Source: a virus. Taken from it: DNA of 64,000 nt. This document shows, in pieces, positions 41,316 to 48,082 of this stretch. The stretch's first letter is position 1, and each line of letters opens with the position of its first letter. The notes under the pieces were generated by a model. That model saw only the letters and a list, made by a program, of their open reading frames with translations. It had not been told where the DNA came from and did not search any database. The stretch is taken from IMG/VR virus record IMGVR_UViG_3300026078_000024, positions 28,878 to 92,877 of that record; one strand, written 5' to 3'. The translations under genes were made by a program, and so were the position numbers.

Positions 41316-41351
41316 CCCCCGGCGTGCCTCCTTCGGAGGAGTCCGGGGGCG
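41314..41351. terminator. Strong nested hairpin
   Basis: 9-bp stem CGCCCCCGG/CCGGGGGCG with an inner CCTCC-TTC-GGAGG hairpin, 9 nt past the stop of the minus-strand peptide gene at 41360. On the minus strand it could terminate that peptide pair. U runs are absent. Confidence 0.6.
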
Positions 41352-41359
41352 TTGTGCTG

Positions 41360-41443
41360 TCACCTCTGAAGTGCCGGAATGAGCACATCGACGATCAACC
41401 ATGCCGCGAGGATCGCGGCGAGGATGGTTCCGAACAGTTTCAT
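41360..41443 (-). CDS. 27-residue membrane peptide
   Basis: ATG at 41443 follows the stop of the upstream peptide in a TGATCATG junction. One span covers almost the whole peptide (LFGTILAAILAAWLIVDVLI) with a basic last residue. Too short for a classical holin, but could act as a small membrane-active or regulatory peptide. Confidence 0.5.
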   Translation of the reverse strand: MKLFGTILAAILAAWLIVDVLIPALQR

Positions 41444-41445
41444 GA

Positions 41446-41523
41446 TCAGATCACCCCGAGCACGGCGAGGATCAGCAGGAGCACGAGCAGGCAGACGAGG
41501 ACGTACAACAGGCCACCAGGCAT
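41446..41523 (-). CDS. 25-residue membrane peptide
   Basis: ATG at 41523 has an excellent ribosome site (GGAGGTGA, 6 nt spacer). The whole product is one hydrophobic span (LLYVLVCLLVLLLILAVLGV). It is divergent from the terminase gene. The strong ribosome site makes translation likely; the role is unknown. Confidence 0.55.
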   Translation of the reverse strand: MPGGLLYVLVCLLVLLLILAVLGVI

Positions 41524-41587
41524 GACGATCACCTCCGGGTGTCTCTCCGGACGGATACCCCGGTTGACATGATCTATCGTCGTGCTC

Positions 41588-42961
41588 ATGGTTGGTCCGT
41601 CCACGGCACGTCTCGCGGCGCAGCGCATGAGGGATCTCGCGGCCCTCGCGCGCCGTACTGCCATGGGGTGGCAGCCGGAACCCCACCAGATTCCTCCCCC
41701 GGGCAACTGGTACGGCTGGCTCCTCCTCGCCGGACGTGGTGCGGGCAAGACCGATGCCTGCGCGCACGCCATGGTGGAGCACGTGAACGGTCCGGCGTGC
41801 ATGCCCGGCCCGATCCCTCACTGGATGGCTATCATCGGCCCGACCCTCGGTGACGCTGTCCGCTCCGGCTACGAGGGTCCGTCGGGGATCCGGGCCCACG
41901 ATCCCCGGGCGGTGAAGGTCACCCGGGACGGCGGAACGGTGATCCATTGGCCGAACGGGTCCGAAGCGAAGATCTTCGGTGCCCACTCGGAAGAGGACAC
42001 GGACCGTCTCCGTTCCGGCGGTAACAACTGCTTCGTGTGGTGCGAAGAGATGGCGGCCTGGCGCTATCTGGATCTTGCCTACGCACAGATGCGCTTCGGT
42101 CTCCGCACGGGTCCCCGGCCCCGGTGGATCGGGTCGACCACACCCCGGCCGCGCGCGTTGATCAAGAAATTCGCCCAGAAGACTCCCCGGAACATGGTGA
42201 TCACCCATGCCACGACCCGGGACAATCCCCACCTCGGCCAGGAGTTCTATGAGTCGTTGATCGAGGCGTACGGAGGGACGTCTCTCGCGGCCCAGGAGCT
42301 TGAGGGCCGGATCATCGACCAGGACGAGAACGCCCTGTGGGTGCGCGAGTCGATCGAGAGGAACCGGATCGACCTGGACGACGCGCCCCACTTCTCCAAG
42401 ATCACAGTGGGTGTTGACCCGTCCGGCGGCGCCGGAGAACAGGGAGTCGTCGTGGCGGGCAAGTCGTTGTGGCTCCCGCCCGGGGCGGATGAGAGGTTGG
42501 TCAAGCCGAAGATCCACGGGTTCGTTCTCGACGACCGGACGTGCCATCTCAAGCCGGACGGGTGGGGGAAGCGCGTGGTGCGCGCGGCCGTCGACTGGGA
42601 GGCGGACGATATCGTCGTCGAACAGAACTACGGCCGCGACATGGCCATTGCCACCGTCCGGGCCGCACAGGAACACCTCGGGTACAACATCCCGATCAGG
42701 GTGGTCAACGCGACCCGGGGAAAGAAGGTCCGCGCGGAACCCGTCTCCGCTCTCACCGACAACGGCCGGTGGCACCACGCCGGTGTCTTTGACGACCTTG
42801 AGGACCAACTCTGCACGTGGCATGAGGAGTTGGACTGGTCCCCTGACCGTCTCGATGCCATGGTGTGGGATGCCTGGCACCTGAAGCTCGCGCACACCGC
42901 ACCGGCAGGACCGGCGTCGATCGGGTCCAGTGCAGCGCGGAAAAAGATCGCCATGGGCTAG
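41588..42961 (+). CDS. terL: Large terminase subunit
   Basis: 457 residues from ATG at 41588 (in-frame GTG at 41582 is an alternative). The N-terminal ATPase has Walker A GRGAGKT (49-55) and Walker B with catalytic Glu in FVWCEEMAAW (near 147-155). The RNase H-like nuclease has VGVDPSGGAGEQG (near 274) and DIVVEQNYGRDMA (near 340). A late Asp lies in PDRLDAMVWDAWH. It packages phage DNA into the procapsid. No small subunit lies directly upstream; the HTH protein at 32318 is a candidate. Confidence 0.92.
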   Translation: MVGPSTARLAAQRMRDLAALARRTAMGWQPEPHQIPPPGNWYGWLLLAGRGAGKTDACAHAMVEHVNGPACMPGPIPHWMAIIGPTLGDAVRSGYEGPSGIRAHDPRAVKVTRDGGTVIHWPNGSEAKIFGAHSEEDTDRLRSGGNNCFVWCEEMAAWRYLDLAYAQMRFGLRTGPRPRWIGSTTPRPRALIKKFAQKTPRNMVITHATTRDNPHLGQEFYESLIEAYGGTSLAAQELEGRIIDQDENALWVRESIERNRIDLDDAPHFSKITVGVDPSGGAGEQGVVVAGKSLWLPPGADERLVKPKIHGFVLDDRTCHLKPDGWGKRVVRAAVDWEADDIVVEQNYGRDMAIATVRAAQEHLGYNIPIRVVNATRGKKVRAEPVSALTDNGRWHHAGVFDDLEDQLCTWHEELDWSPDRLDAMVWDAWHLKLAHTAPAGPASIGSSAARKKIAMG

Positions 42962-42964
42962 TGC

Positions 42965-42970
42965 TATGAT
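42965..42970 (+). promoter_or_regulatory. TATGAT box before holin-like gene
   Basis: TATGAT starts 4 nt after the terminase stop and 38 nt before the ATG at 43009. It lacks the GTCG extension. No clear -35. Confidence 0.35.
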
Positions 42971-43008
42971 CCGTCCGGCTCAATCCACCTCACGAAGGAA
43001 CCCCGGCC

Positions 43009-43380
43009 ATGGGAAGTGTCACCAAGATCTTCGGCAGAGAGCAGGCGATGTGGCTCGGCCTCGTCGCCGGTGTTGTCGGCGTCCTCACCGGTTTCGGGAT
43101 CCAGGTCCCGGAGCACGCACAGGGCATCGTCACTGCCGTGATCGTCTTTGCCTTCGGCGTCTACAACGCGGTCAAGCTCCACGACGGCCTGAACGCCCTC
43201 GTGTCGCACGTCGCCCTCGCGCTCTTCTCCCTCCTCGCGGCCTTCGGTCTCAACTGGTCGGATCACAAGCAGGCTCTCGTTCTCGGCGGCCTCGCCCTCG
43301 TGACCGGGTTCATTACCCGGCAGGTCTCGACCAACCCGGTACCGGCGGCCGTCAGCCCGGCAGGGAAGCTGGTGGAATGA
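43009..43380 (+). CDS. Holin-like membrane protein
   Basis: 123 residues from ATG at 43009 with GAAGGAA upstream. Three hydrophobic spans: MWLGLVAGVVGVLTGFGI, IVTAVIVFAFGVYNAV and VALALFSLLAAFGL, then a fourth weaker one (LVLGGLALVTGFI). The charged ends and length fit a class I-like holin. It follows the terminase rather than the endolysin, which is 2.1 kb away. Assignment rests on topology only. Confidence 0.55.
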   Translation: MGSVTKIFGREQAMWLGLVAGVVGVLTGFGIQVPEHAQGIVTAVIVFAFGVYNAVKLHDGLNALVSHVALALFSLLAAFGLNWSDHKQALVLGGLALVTGFITRQVSTNPVPAAVSPAGKLVE

Positions 43381-43643
43381 GCAAGCGGGCATGGGGGATC
43401 GTCGCGGCCTCGGTCGCGGCGGTCCTCGTGGCCCTGGTCGTCTTCCTCGTCCACGGGTCCGGGTCGTCCGGTCCGGACCTCGGGGCGTGCAAGAGGGCGA
43501 TGCAGCGGCAGTTCGACTACGGCATGAAGCACCCGGACGCACCGGCGGGGACGAGGCCGCCGGAATGCCGGGGTGTGCAGGACAAGGACGTGCAGAGGTT
43601 CGCTGGCGAGATCATCGCCCACTACAACGGAACGGGATCGTGA
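43377..43643 (+). CDS. Membrane-anchored small protein
   Basis: 88 residues from ATG at 43377 (ATGA overlap). One N-terminal anchor or signal (RAWGIVAASVAAVLVALVVFLV); the outside part has two Cys (ACKRAM, PECRGV) that could pair. Possible envelope or lysis accessory protein (spanin-like position). Not recognised. Confidence 0.5.
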   Translation: MSKRAWGIVAASVAAVLVALVVFLVHGSGSSGPDLGACKRAMQRQFDYGMKHPDAPAGTRPPECRGVQDKDVQRFAGEIIAHYNGTGS

Positions 43644-43834
43644 GCAGGTCGAGGGGCGGAGCTGAGCAGAGGGCGTTGAACGCGGCCCGGCAGCGGCGCG
43701 ACAACGGGGATCCCCTCCCTTTCATGCTGATCTTAAAGCAGGAGCGCGACCGGCGGGGAGTGATCCTGCCGGTGGGGAAGTCCCGGCGGAAGGTCGAGAC
43801 GGTGAGGAGCGATCTTCTGTGTTCCGAGAACTGA
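43640..43834 (+). CDS. Small basic protein
   Basis: 64 residues from GTG at 43640 (GTGA overlap). Rich in Arg (SRSRGGAEQRALNAARQRRDNG) with a short hydrophobic middle (PFMLILKQ). It overlaps the next gene by 16 nt. Unknown. Confidence 0.45.
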   Translation: MSRSRGGAEQRALNAARQRRDNGDPLPFMLILKQERDRRGVILPVGKSRRKVETVRSDLLCSEN

Positions 43835-44244
43835 TCTTGTGGCTGATGCTCTCGGCCGCTTCCTTCCGTCTCACGCGCCTCGTGGTCAAGGACACGTTCC
43901 CGCCGGTCCTGTGGGTCCGCGACCGCCTCGCCGGTGGCTGGCGGCCGATGACCGACGCCGACTGGCGGGAGGTCCGGCAGCCGGGCGTGCCGGTCCTGGA
44001 GAAACACCCGGTCCCCTTCCAGGTGCAGGTGATCAACAAGGTGAGCAACCGCTGGGTAGAACGTGCGAAGTGGTCGCCGGACTGGCTGGCCGAACTGATC
44101 ACCTGCCCGTGGTGCGCGTCGGCGTACGTCTCGGCGTGCGTGGTCGGCGTGACGGATATCGTCATCGGCCTCGCCTGGCCGTGGCTCATGGCGTTCGCGG
44201 TGTGGGCCGTGGCCGCTCCATTGGCAGCAAGGGAATGGTCATGA
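43819..44244 (+). CDS. DUF1360-like membrane protein
   Basis: 141 residues from GTG at 43819. FRELILWLMLSAASFRLTRLVVKDTF with VLWVRDRL matches the start of DUF1360-type proteins, and ELITCPWCASAYVSACVVGV is their conserved CxxC span. A second span (WLMAFAVWAVAA) ends the protein. Similar proteins are common in actinophages beside terminase and holin genes. Function unknown. Confidence 0.6.
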   Translation: MFRELILWLMLSAASFRLTRLVVKDTFPPVLWVRDRLAGGWRPMTDADWREVRQPGVPVLEKHPVPFQVQVINKVSNRWVERAKWSPDWLAELITCPWCASAYVSACVVGVTDIVIGLAWPWLMAFAVWAVAAPLAAREWS

Positions 44245-44342
44245 ACCTCAACTGGCCTGCGGCCGTAGTCGCTCTCGGAACGATCGCCCTCGGAATCGGG
44301 GCGGTCAAGATCCTCCGGAGGAAGAAGAGGAAGATCAAGTGA
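44241..44342 (+). CDS. 33-residue membrane peptide with basic tail
   Basis: ATG at 44241 overlaps the previous stop (ATGA). A single span (WPAAVVALGTIALGIGAVKIL) is followed by RRKKRKIK. Such a basic-tailed peptide would sit with its C-terminus inside the cell. Function unknown. Confidence 0.5.
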   Translation: MNLNWPAAVVALGTIALGIGAVKILRRKKRKIK

Positions 44343-44623
44343 CCGAACCGCAAGGACCCCCGCCGTTCGACCCGGCTCACCCGTCCGTCTCGAACCAGGT
44401 TCCGGCGTGGCTGTTCACCGGCCGCCACAAGGGCCCGCAGGGTGATCTTCTCCTCTTGACGATCAGGGTCCCGAACGCCACCGTGACGGCGGTCATGAGC
44501 AAGGCTGACGGAGAGGCTTGGATCAAGCAGATCCAGGGGGAGTTGGATCAGATGTCCTCTTTGACCCTCGCCCCGGCCAACACACCCCTGCCTCCCATGA
44601 ATGGCAAACTGCCCGGTCCCTGA
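44339..44623 (+). CDS. Small protein, unknown
   Basis: 94 residues from GTG at 44339 (GTGA overlap). Pro-rich ends (EPQGPPPFDPAHPS, APANTPLPPMNGKLPGP) flank a small alpha/beta part (DLLLLTIRVPNATVTAVMSKADGEAWIKQI). Last gene before a terminator. Not recognised. Confidence 0.5.
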   Translation: MTEPQGPPPFDPAHPSVSNQVPAWLFTGRHKGPQGDLLLLTIRVPNATVTAVMSKADGEAWIKQIQGELDQMSSLTLAPANTPLPPMNGKLPGP

Positions 44624-44656
44624 TCTACACTGGGCAGTGCCTATCCGGGTCATGAG

Positions 44657-44687
44657 GCCCCGGCGGTCTTGATCCCTCCGCCGGGGC
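44657..44687 (+). terminator. Terminator hairpin
   Basis: 10-bp perfect stem GCCCCGGCGG/CCGCCGGGGC with an 11-nt loop, then TTCGTTGTG, 34 nt past the stop at 44623. It ends the terminase-holin transcript. Confidence 0.75.
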
Positions 44688-44718
44688 TTCGTTGTGTCTA
44701 TGCACCGGGATGAATGGC

Positions 44719-44869
44719 TATCCGGTCACCCAGCGCGAAAATAAGACATGTTACCAATACGTAGGGTGAAAAAACCTCTGGCTGCCCCGCTAACGAGATC
44801 GTTTAGGGTCCAAGGTATGAGTGGATAGGGGACCTGCTGAGCGGGATTTGCCCTGGTCAGCGCTTGATC
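44719..44869 (+). repeat. Structured intergenic repeat, copy 2 of 3 (opposite orientation)
   Basis: Inverse orientation to the copies at 9847 and 63130. The core TACGTAGGGTG, CCTCTGGCTGCCCCGC and TAACGAGATCGTTTA is conserved. Downstream GAGCGGGATTTGCCC matches copy 1, while CTGGTCAGCGCTTGATC matches copy 3, so this copy is intermediate between them. It lies between convergent genes ending at 44623 (plus) and 44914 (minus). Confidence 0.85.
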
Positions 44870-44913
44870 GTCTTCTTGATATTACCGAGCGGTAACCGGA
44901 TCTTGCATAACCA

Positions 44914-45276
44914 TCACCGGGTCAAGATGATCACTACGGTCATGATCCCCACGATCGCGCCGACGGCTGTGATGATCCATCCGTACGCGGCGCCGATTCC
45001 CGAGCCGCGCCCCTCCGCCCGGGTCACCCGGCGGGCAAGATCGTTCACGATCTTTTCGAGGGCGTCGAGTTGATCAGTGGTCGCTACCCCGGTCCGCAGT
45101 TCGTTGAGCAACTCGAACCGCTTGTCGGCGGACATCTCGGCCTTGTCGACGGCCTCCTTCGCGGCCAGCAGCGCGGCCTCGACCGCCTTCCCGCTCGCCT
45201 CGTAACGCTCTTGGTACCGGCGGTCTCGTTCGTCGATGATCTCCCGGAGGTGATCACACTCGGGACACTCGGACAT
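44914..45276 (-). CDS. Coiled-coil protein with N-terminal Cys pair and C-terminal span
   Basis: 120 residues from ATG at 45276. CPECDHL starts the protein, residues about 15-90 are a long charged helix (ERYEASGKAVEAALLAAKEAVDKAEMSADKRFELL), and the C-terminal 25 residues are a membrane span (IITAVGAIVGIMTVVIIL). Topology resembles phage holin or spanin-associated proteins. It is the only minus-strand gene in this block, divergent from 45311. Confidence 0.55.
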   Translation of the reverse strand: MSECPECDHLREIIDERDRRYQERYEASGKAVEAALLAAKEAVDKAEMSADKRFELLNELRTGVATTDQLDALEKIVNDLARRVTRAEGRGSGIGAAYGWIITAVGAIVGIMTVVIILTR

Positions 45277-45304
45277 TGGACGTCTCCCCGGTCCGTGCCA
45301 TCAT
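45276..45304 (+). promoter_or_regulatory. Promoter TTGGAC-17-CATCAT for leaderless gene
   Basis: TTGGAC at 45276-45281, a 17-bp spacer and CATCAT at 45299-45304; six bases later is the ATG at 45311. This is the best-formed -35/-10 pair of the four leaderless cases. It overlaps the start codon of the divergent gene at 45276. Confidence 0.55.
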
Positions 45305-45310
45305 GCACTC

Positions 45311-45574
45311 ATGTTGATCGCTGTCCAGGACCCCGTCAGCATCGCACTGATCCAATACGGGGCGGTCGGTGCTATAGCGATCATGGCGTTGTTCGCAGTT
45401 CGCGTGCTCTTCAACCGGATCACTGAGCAATCGGCTCGGGACCGGGACCGGGCCGACCGGCTGGAGGCAGAACTGCGGGCCCTGAACGAGGCAGTACGGA
45501 CTGAGTATCTCGGGACGCTCGCCAAGGCGACTGACGCGATTGCGGACGCACTCGCGCAGCGCCGGAGGGGATGA
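45311..45574 (+). CDS. Membrane protein with coiled coil
   Basis: 87 residues from ATG at 45311 (leaderless). One N-terminal span (IALIQYGAVGAIAIMALFAVRVLF), then a charged coiled coil (ARDRDRADRLEAELRALNEAV). The layout mirrors the divergent gene at 44914 with the span at the other end. Holin-accessory role possible. Confidence 0.5.
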   Translation: MLIAVQDPVSIALIQYGAVGAIAIMALFAVRVLFNRITEQSARDRDRADRLEAELRALNEAVRTEYLGTLAKATDAIADALAQRRRG

Positions 45575-45581
45575 GCTGACC

Positions 45582-45800
45582 ATGGCGCGACCGACGCCGG
45601 TAGACGAGCTGGTCAAGGAGTCGATCAGGCTACGCAGGGAACTGGAAGAGCGGGCACGGCGGTTGAGCGACTTCGCCGATATGCTGATCAAAGAAACGCA
45701 CGAGGGGGATGAGTATGAGCGCGGACGAGAAGACGGAGCCGCCGAAGAACGGGCCGATTCAGAAGAGCGACCGTCTTCCGACACTGATCACTCTGGCTGA
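45582..45800 (+). CDS. Small coiled-coil protein
   Basis: 72 residues from ATG at 45582 with GGAGGGG 14 nt upstream. Highly charged helix (VKESIRLRRELEERARRLSDFADML), acidic tail. Its last 86 bases overlap the next gene in another frame. Not recognised. Confidence 0.45.
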   Translation: MARPTPVDELVKESIRLRRELEERARRLSDFADMLIKETHEGDEYERGREDGAAEERADSEERPSSDTDHSG

Positions 45801-46215
45801 ACAGCTGATTGCAGAGGTCGACGAGCTGTCCAAGGACAGTGGCAAGCAGTTCGTGTCTCTGGCGAAGCGCGCCCGGACGAACCGGATGCTGATCTCCATC
45901 ACCGCTGCCAGCGTCATGATCGACATTGTCCTCACCATCGTCCTGACGGTGATCGGAGTCGGCATGCAGCGCAACACGGACCGGATCGACCAGCTCACGC
46001 AGCGGCTCGACCAGGCACAGACGGTGCAGAGGCAGAAGGCCCTCTGTCCTCTGTATCAGATCTTCCTCGACTCCAAGTCGGCGGCCGGACGCAATGCGGC
46101 CCCGGACCCGAAGAAGTATGATCACGCCTTCGTGGTGATCAAGCAGGGGTACGAGGCCCTCAACTGCGATCAGTACATCACCGGCACTCCGACCCCGGAG
46201 CCGCCCACTCCGTAA
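45715..46215 (+). CDS. Membrane protein with coiled coils
   Basis: 166 residues from ATG at 45715 behind GAGGGGG (ATG at 45709 is too close to the ribosome site). A central span (VMIDIVLTIVLTVIGVGM, near 65-83) lies between helical regions, and the C-terminal part has Cys in ALCPLYQ and ALNCDQY with a Pro/Thr tail. It precedes the portal gene. Could be a lysis or envelope protein; unknown. Confidence 0.5.
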   Translation: MSADEKTEPPKNGPIQKSDRLPTLITLAEQLIAEVDELSKDSGKQFVSLAKRARTNRMLISITAASVMIDIVLTIVLTVIGVGMQRNTDRIDQLTQRLDQAQTVQRQKALCPLYQIFLDSKSAAGRNAAPDPKKYDHAFVVIKQGYEALNCDQYITGTPTPEPPTP

Positions 46216-46270
46216 GGGATTCCTCGCCGATCACGGTACTCTGTGGCCGATCAAGGCCGGGAGGATCACC

Positions 46271-48082
46271 ATGGCGTGGAACCCGTTCGCCCGGCGATCG
46301 ACGCCGGAAGAGGCGCTGACCGCTGCTGCAACCATCGTTGCCAAGCCGCGCGGCCCGCTGATGAAAACCGACGAGTCCTGGCAGCGGGAGGCATGGGAGT
46401 TCTACGACTCCCTGGGCGAGTTCAACACCGGTGTCTCGTGGCTGGCGTCCATGATGTCCCGGGTCCGGTTCCGCGCGGCCAAGCTCGACGTCGATCTTGA
46501 CGAACCGTCGATCTCCGATGTGAAGCCGACGGATCTTGCGGCCACCCTCATGCGCGACCTCGCCGGGGGCGTCAGCGGCCAGGCGCAGATGATCAGGGGT
46601 CTGACCACTCAGCTCTCCGTCCCGGGCGAGGGATACCTCGTCGGCGAGCAGCTCACGGAGAAGTCGTTCTCTTGGATGGTCCGGAGCAATGAGGAGGTCC
46701 GCGCCACCGGCAGCCACTTCGAGGTGGTCGGCGACCGCATCCCCAACGTCCGATGGGTCCCCCTCCCCGAGAACTCCCTCGTGGTCCGGGTCTGGCGTCC
46801 ACACCCGCGCTACTACCACGTCGCCGATTCCCCGGCCCGTTCTGCCCGGCCGATCATGCGGGAACTGGAGCTGGTCAACCGGCACATCACGGCGGAGTAT
46901 CTCTCCCGTCTCGCCATGGCCGGACTCCTGATCCTGCCGGAGGAGGCGTCGTTCCCGGTCCGCGAGGAGTTCGCGGACGAGCCTGACGCGTTGTCTCTGG
47001 AGTTCGTGGAGATCGCGGCCGAGTCGATCCGGGAGCCGGGCCATGCGTCCGCGATCGTCCCCCTCTTGATCCGTGTCCCGGCCGAAGTCGCGGAGAAGAT
47101 CCGCCACATCGACTTCACAGTCAGGATCGACGAGAAGGTCATCGACCGGCGTAACTCCGTGATCGAGCGTCTCGCCAACAAGCTGGACATCCCGGCTGAG
47201 ATCATGACCGGCCGGGGCGCGGTGAATCACTGGACGGCATGGAACCTCGACGAGGCGGCCCTCAAGACCCACATTGCCCCCATGGCCGAGTTGATCGCCC
47301 ACTGCCTCACCGTCGGGTATCTCCAGCCGCGCCTTGCGGCATCCGGGGAGAAGGACGTCGGGCAATGGGTCGTGTGGTACGACCTGTCCGAACTGGCGAT
47401 CCGGCCGGACCGGTCCGAGAACGCGATTCAGGCGTACGACCGTCACGAGATCGACGGCGAGGCCCTGCGCCGGGAGACCGGTTTCGACGAGGACGACGCA
47501 CCCGAGGGCGACATTCTCAAGATCCAGATGCTCAAGGCCCTGGTCCGGACACAGACCAACCCGGCCATGGTCGGCGAGGCGTTCGAGGCCCTCACCAAGG
47601 CGGGGATCTTCACCGAGCCGGTGGCACCGGTCGCGCCGACCGGCGGCGCCCCGGGTGCTCCACCCGGCCAGGGACCCCCGCCGGAGAAGACGACAGGGGA
47701 GGAGACCGGTCCGCCGAACGAGGGGAAGGTCCCGTCTCCGCCGACGAAGCCCCCGGCGGAACCGGCCAAGACAGCGGCACAGCTCGAACATGCCCTGAAG
47801 CAGGCGAGGACTCTCCACGCGGTCCGGTTCTCCGGCACGCGCGGCCCGGTCCTCCTCCATCCGCCCCTGTGCTCCGAGAACGCCTACGGGTGCCCGTTCA
47901 CCCACGCGGCCGAGGAAGCGTTGATCACCCAGCTCTCCACCGGATCGTATGAGGCGAAGCTCGACCCGTTCGGACGTCTGATCATCGGTGCCGGTGTGCC
48001 GTGGCTCGACACGTCCGGATGGATCACCACGGAGACGACCATCCTCAAGAGGCCCGGCCGGAAGGTGGTCACCAGTGGCTAA
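46271..48082 (+). CDS. Portal protein
   Basis: 603 residues from ATG at 46271 with GGGAGG upstream. EFNTGVSWLASMMSRVRFRAAKLD is the typical portal start, ITAEYLSRLAMAGLLILPEEASF the wing, and KVIDRRNSVIERLANKLDIPAEIMTGRG the clip/stem block with the conserved 'PxxxxTG' segment. The C-terminal 170 residues are Pro-rich, then Cys-containing (LCSENAYGCPFTH). It forms the dodecameric DNA channel at one head vertex. The fused head-maturation gene overlaps its end by 8 nt. Confidence 0.85.
   Translation: MAWNPFARRSTPEEALTAAATIVAKPRGPLMKTDESWQREAWEFYDSLGEFNTGVSWLASMMSRVRFRAAKLDVDLDEPSISDVKPTDLAATLMRDLAGGVSGQAQMIRGLTTQLSVPGEGYLVGEQLTEKSFSWMVRSNEEVRATGSHFEVVGDRIPNVRWVPLPENSLVVRVWRPHPRYYHVADSPARSARPIMRELELVNRHITAEYLSRLAMAGLLILPEEASFPVREEFADEPDALSLEFVEIAAESIREPGHASAIVPLLIRVPAEVAEKIRHIDFTVRIDEKVIDRRNSVIERLANKLDIPAEIMTGRGAVNHWTAWNLDEAALKTHIAPMAELIAHCLTVGYLQPRLAASGEKDVGQWVVWYDLSELAIRPDRSENAIQAYDRHEIDGEALRRETGFDEDDAPEGDILKIQMLKALVRTQTNPAMVGEAFEALTKAGIFTEPVAPVAPTGGAPGAPPGQGPPPEKTTGEETGPPNEGKVPSPPTKPPAEPAKTAAQLEHALKQARTLHAVRFSGTRGPVLLHPPLCSENAYGCPFTHAAEEALITQLSTGSYEAKLDPFGRLIIGAGVPWLDTSGWITTETTILKRPGRKVVTSG

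Larger units (their letters stand above)
41042..41359. other. Noncoding region upstream of terminase
   Basis: 318 bp without a convincing gene on either strand. It holds several GC-rich inverted repeats, a compact three-helix structure (41238-41315) and a large hairpin (41314-41351). Its position 0.25-0.55 kb upstream of the large terminase gene fits a packaging (cos/pac) or regulatory RNA region, but no direct sign of either is present. Confidence 0.5.
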
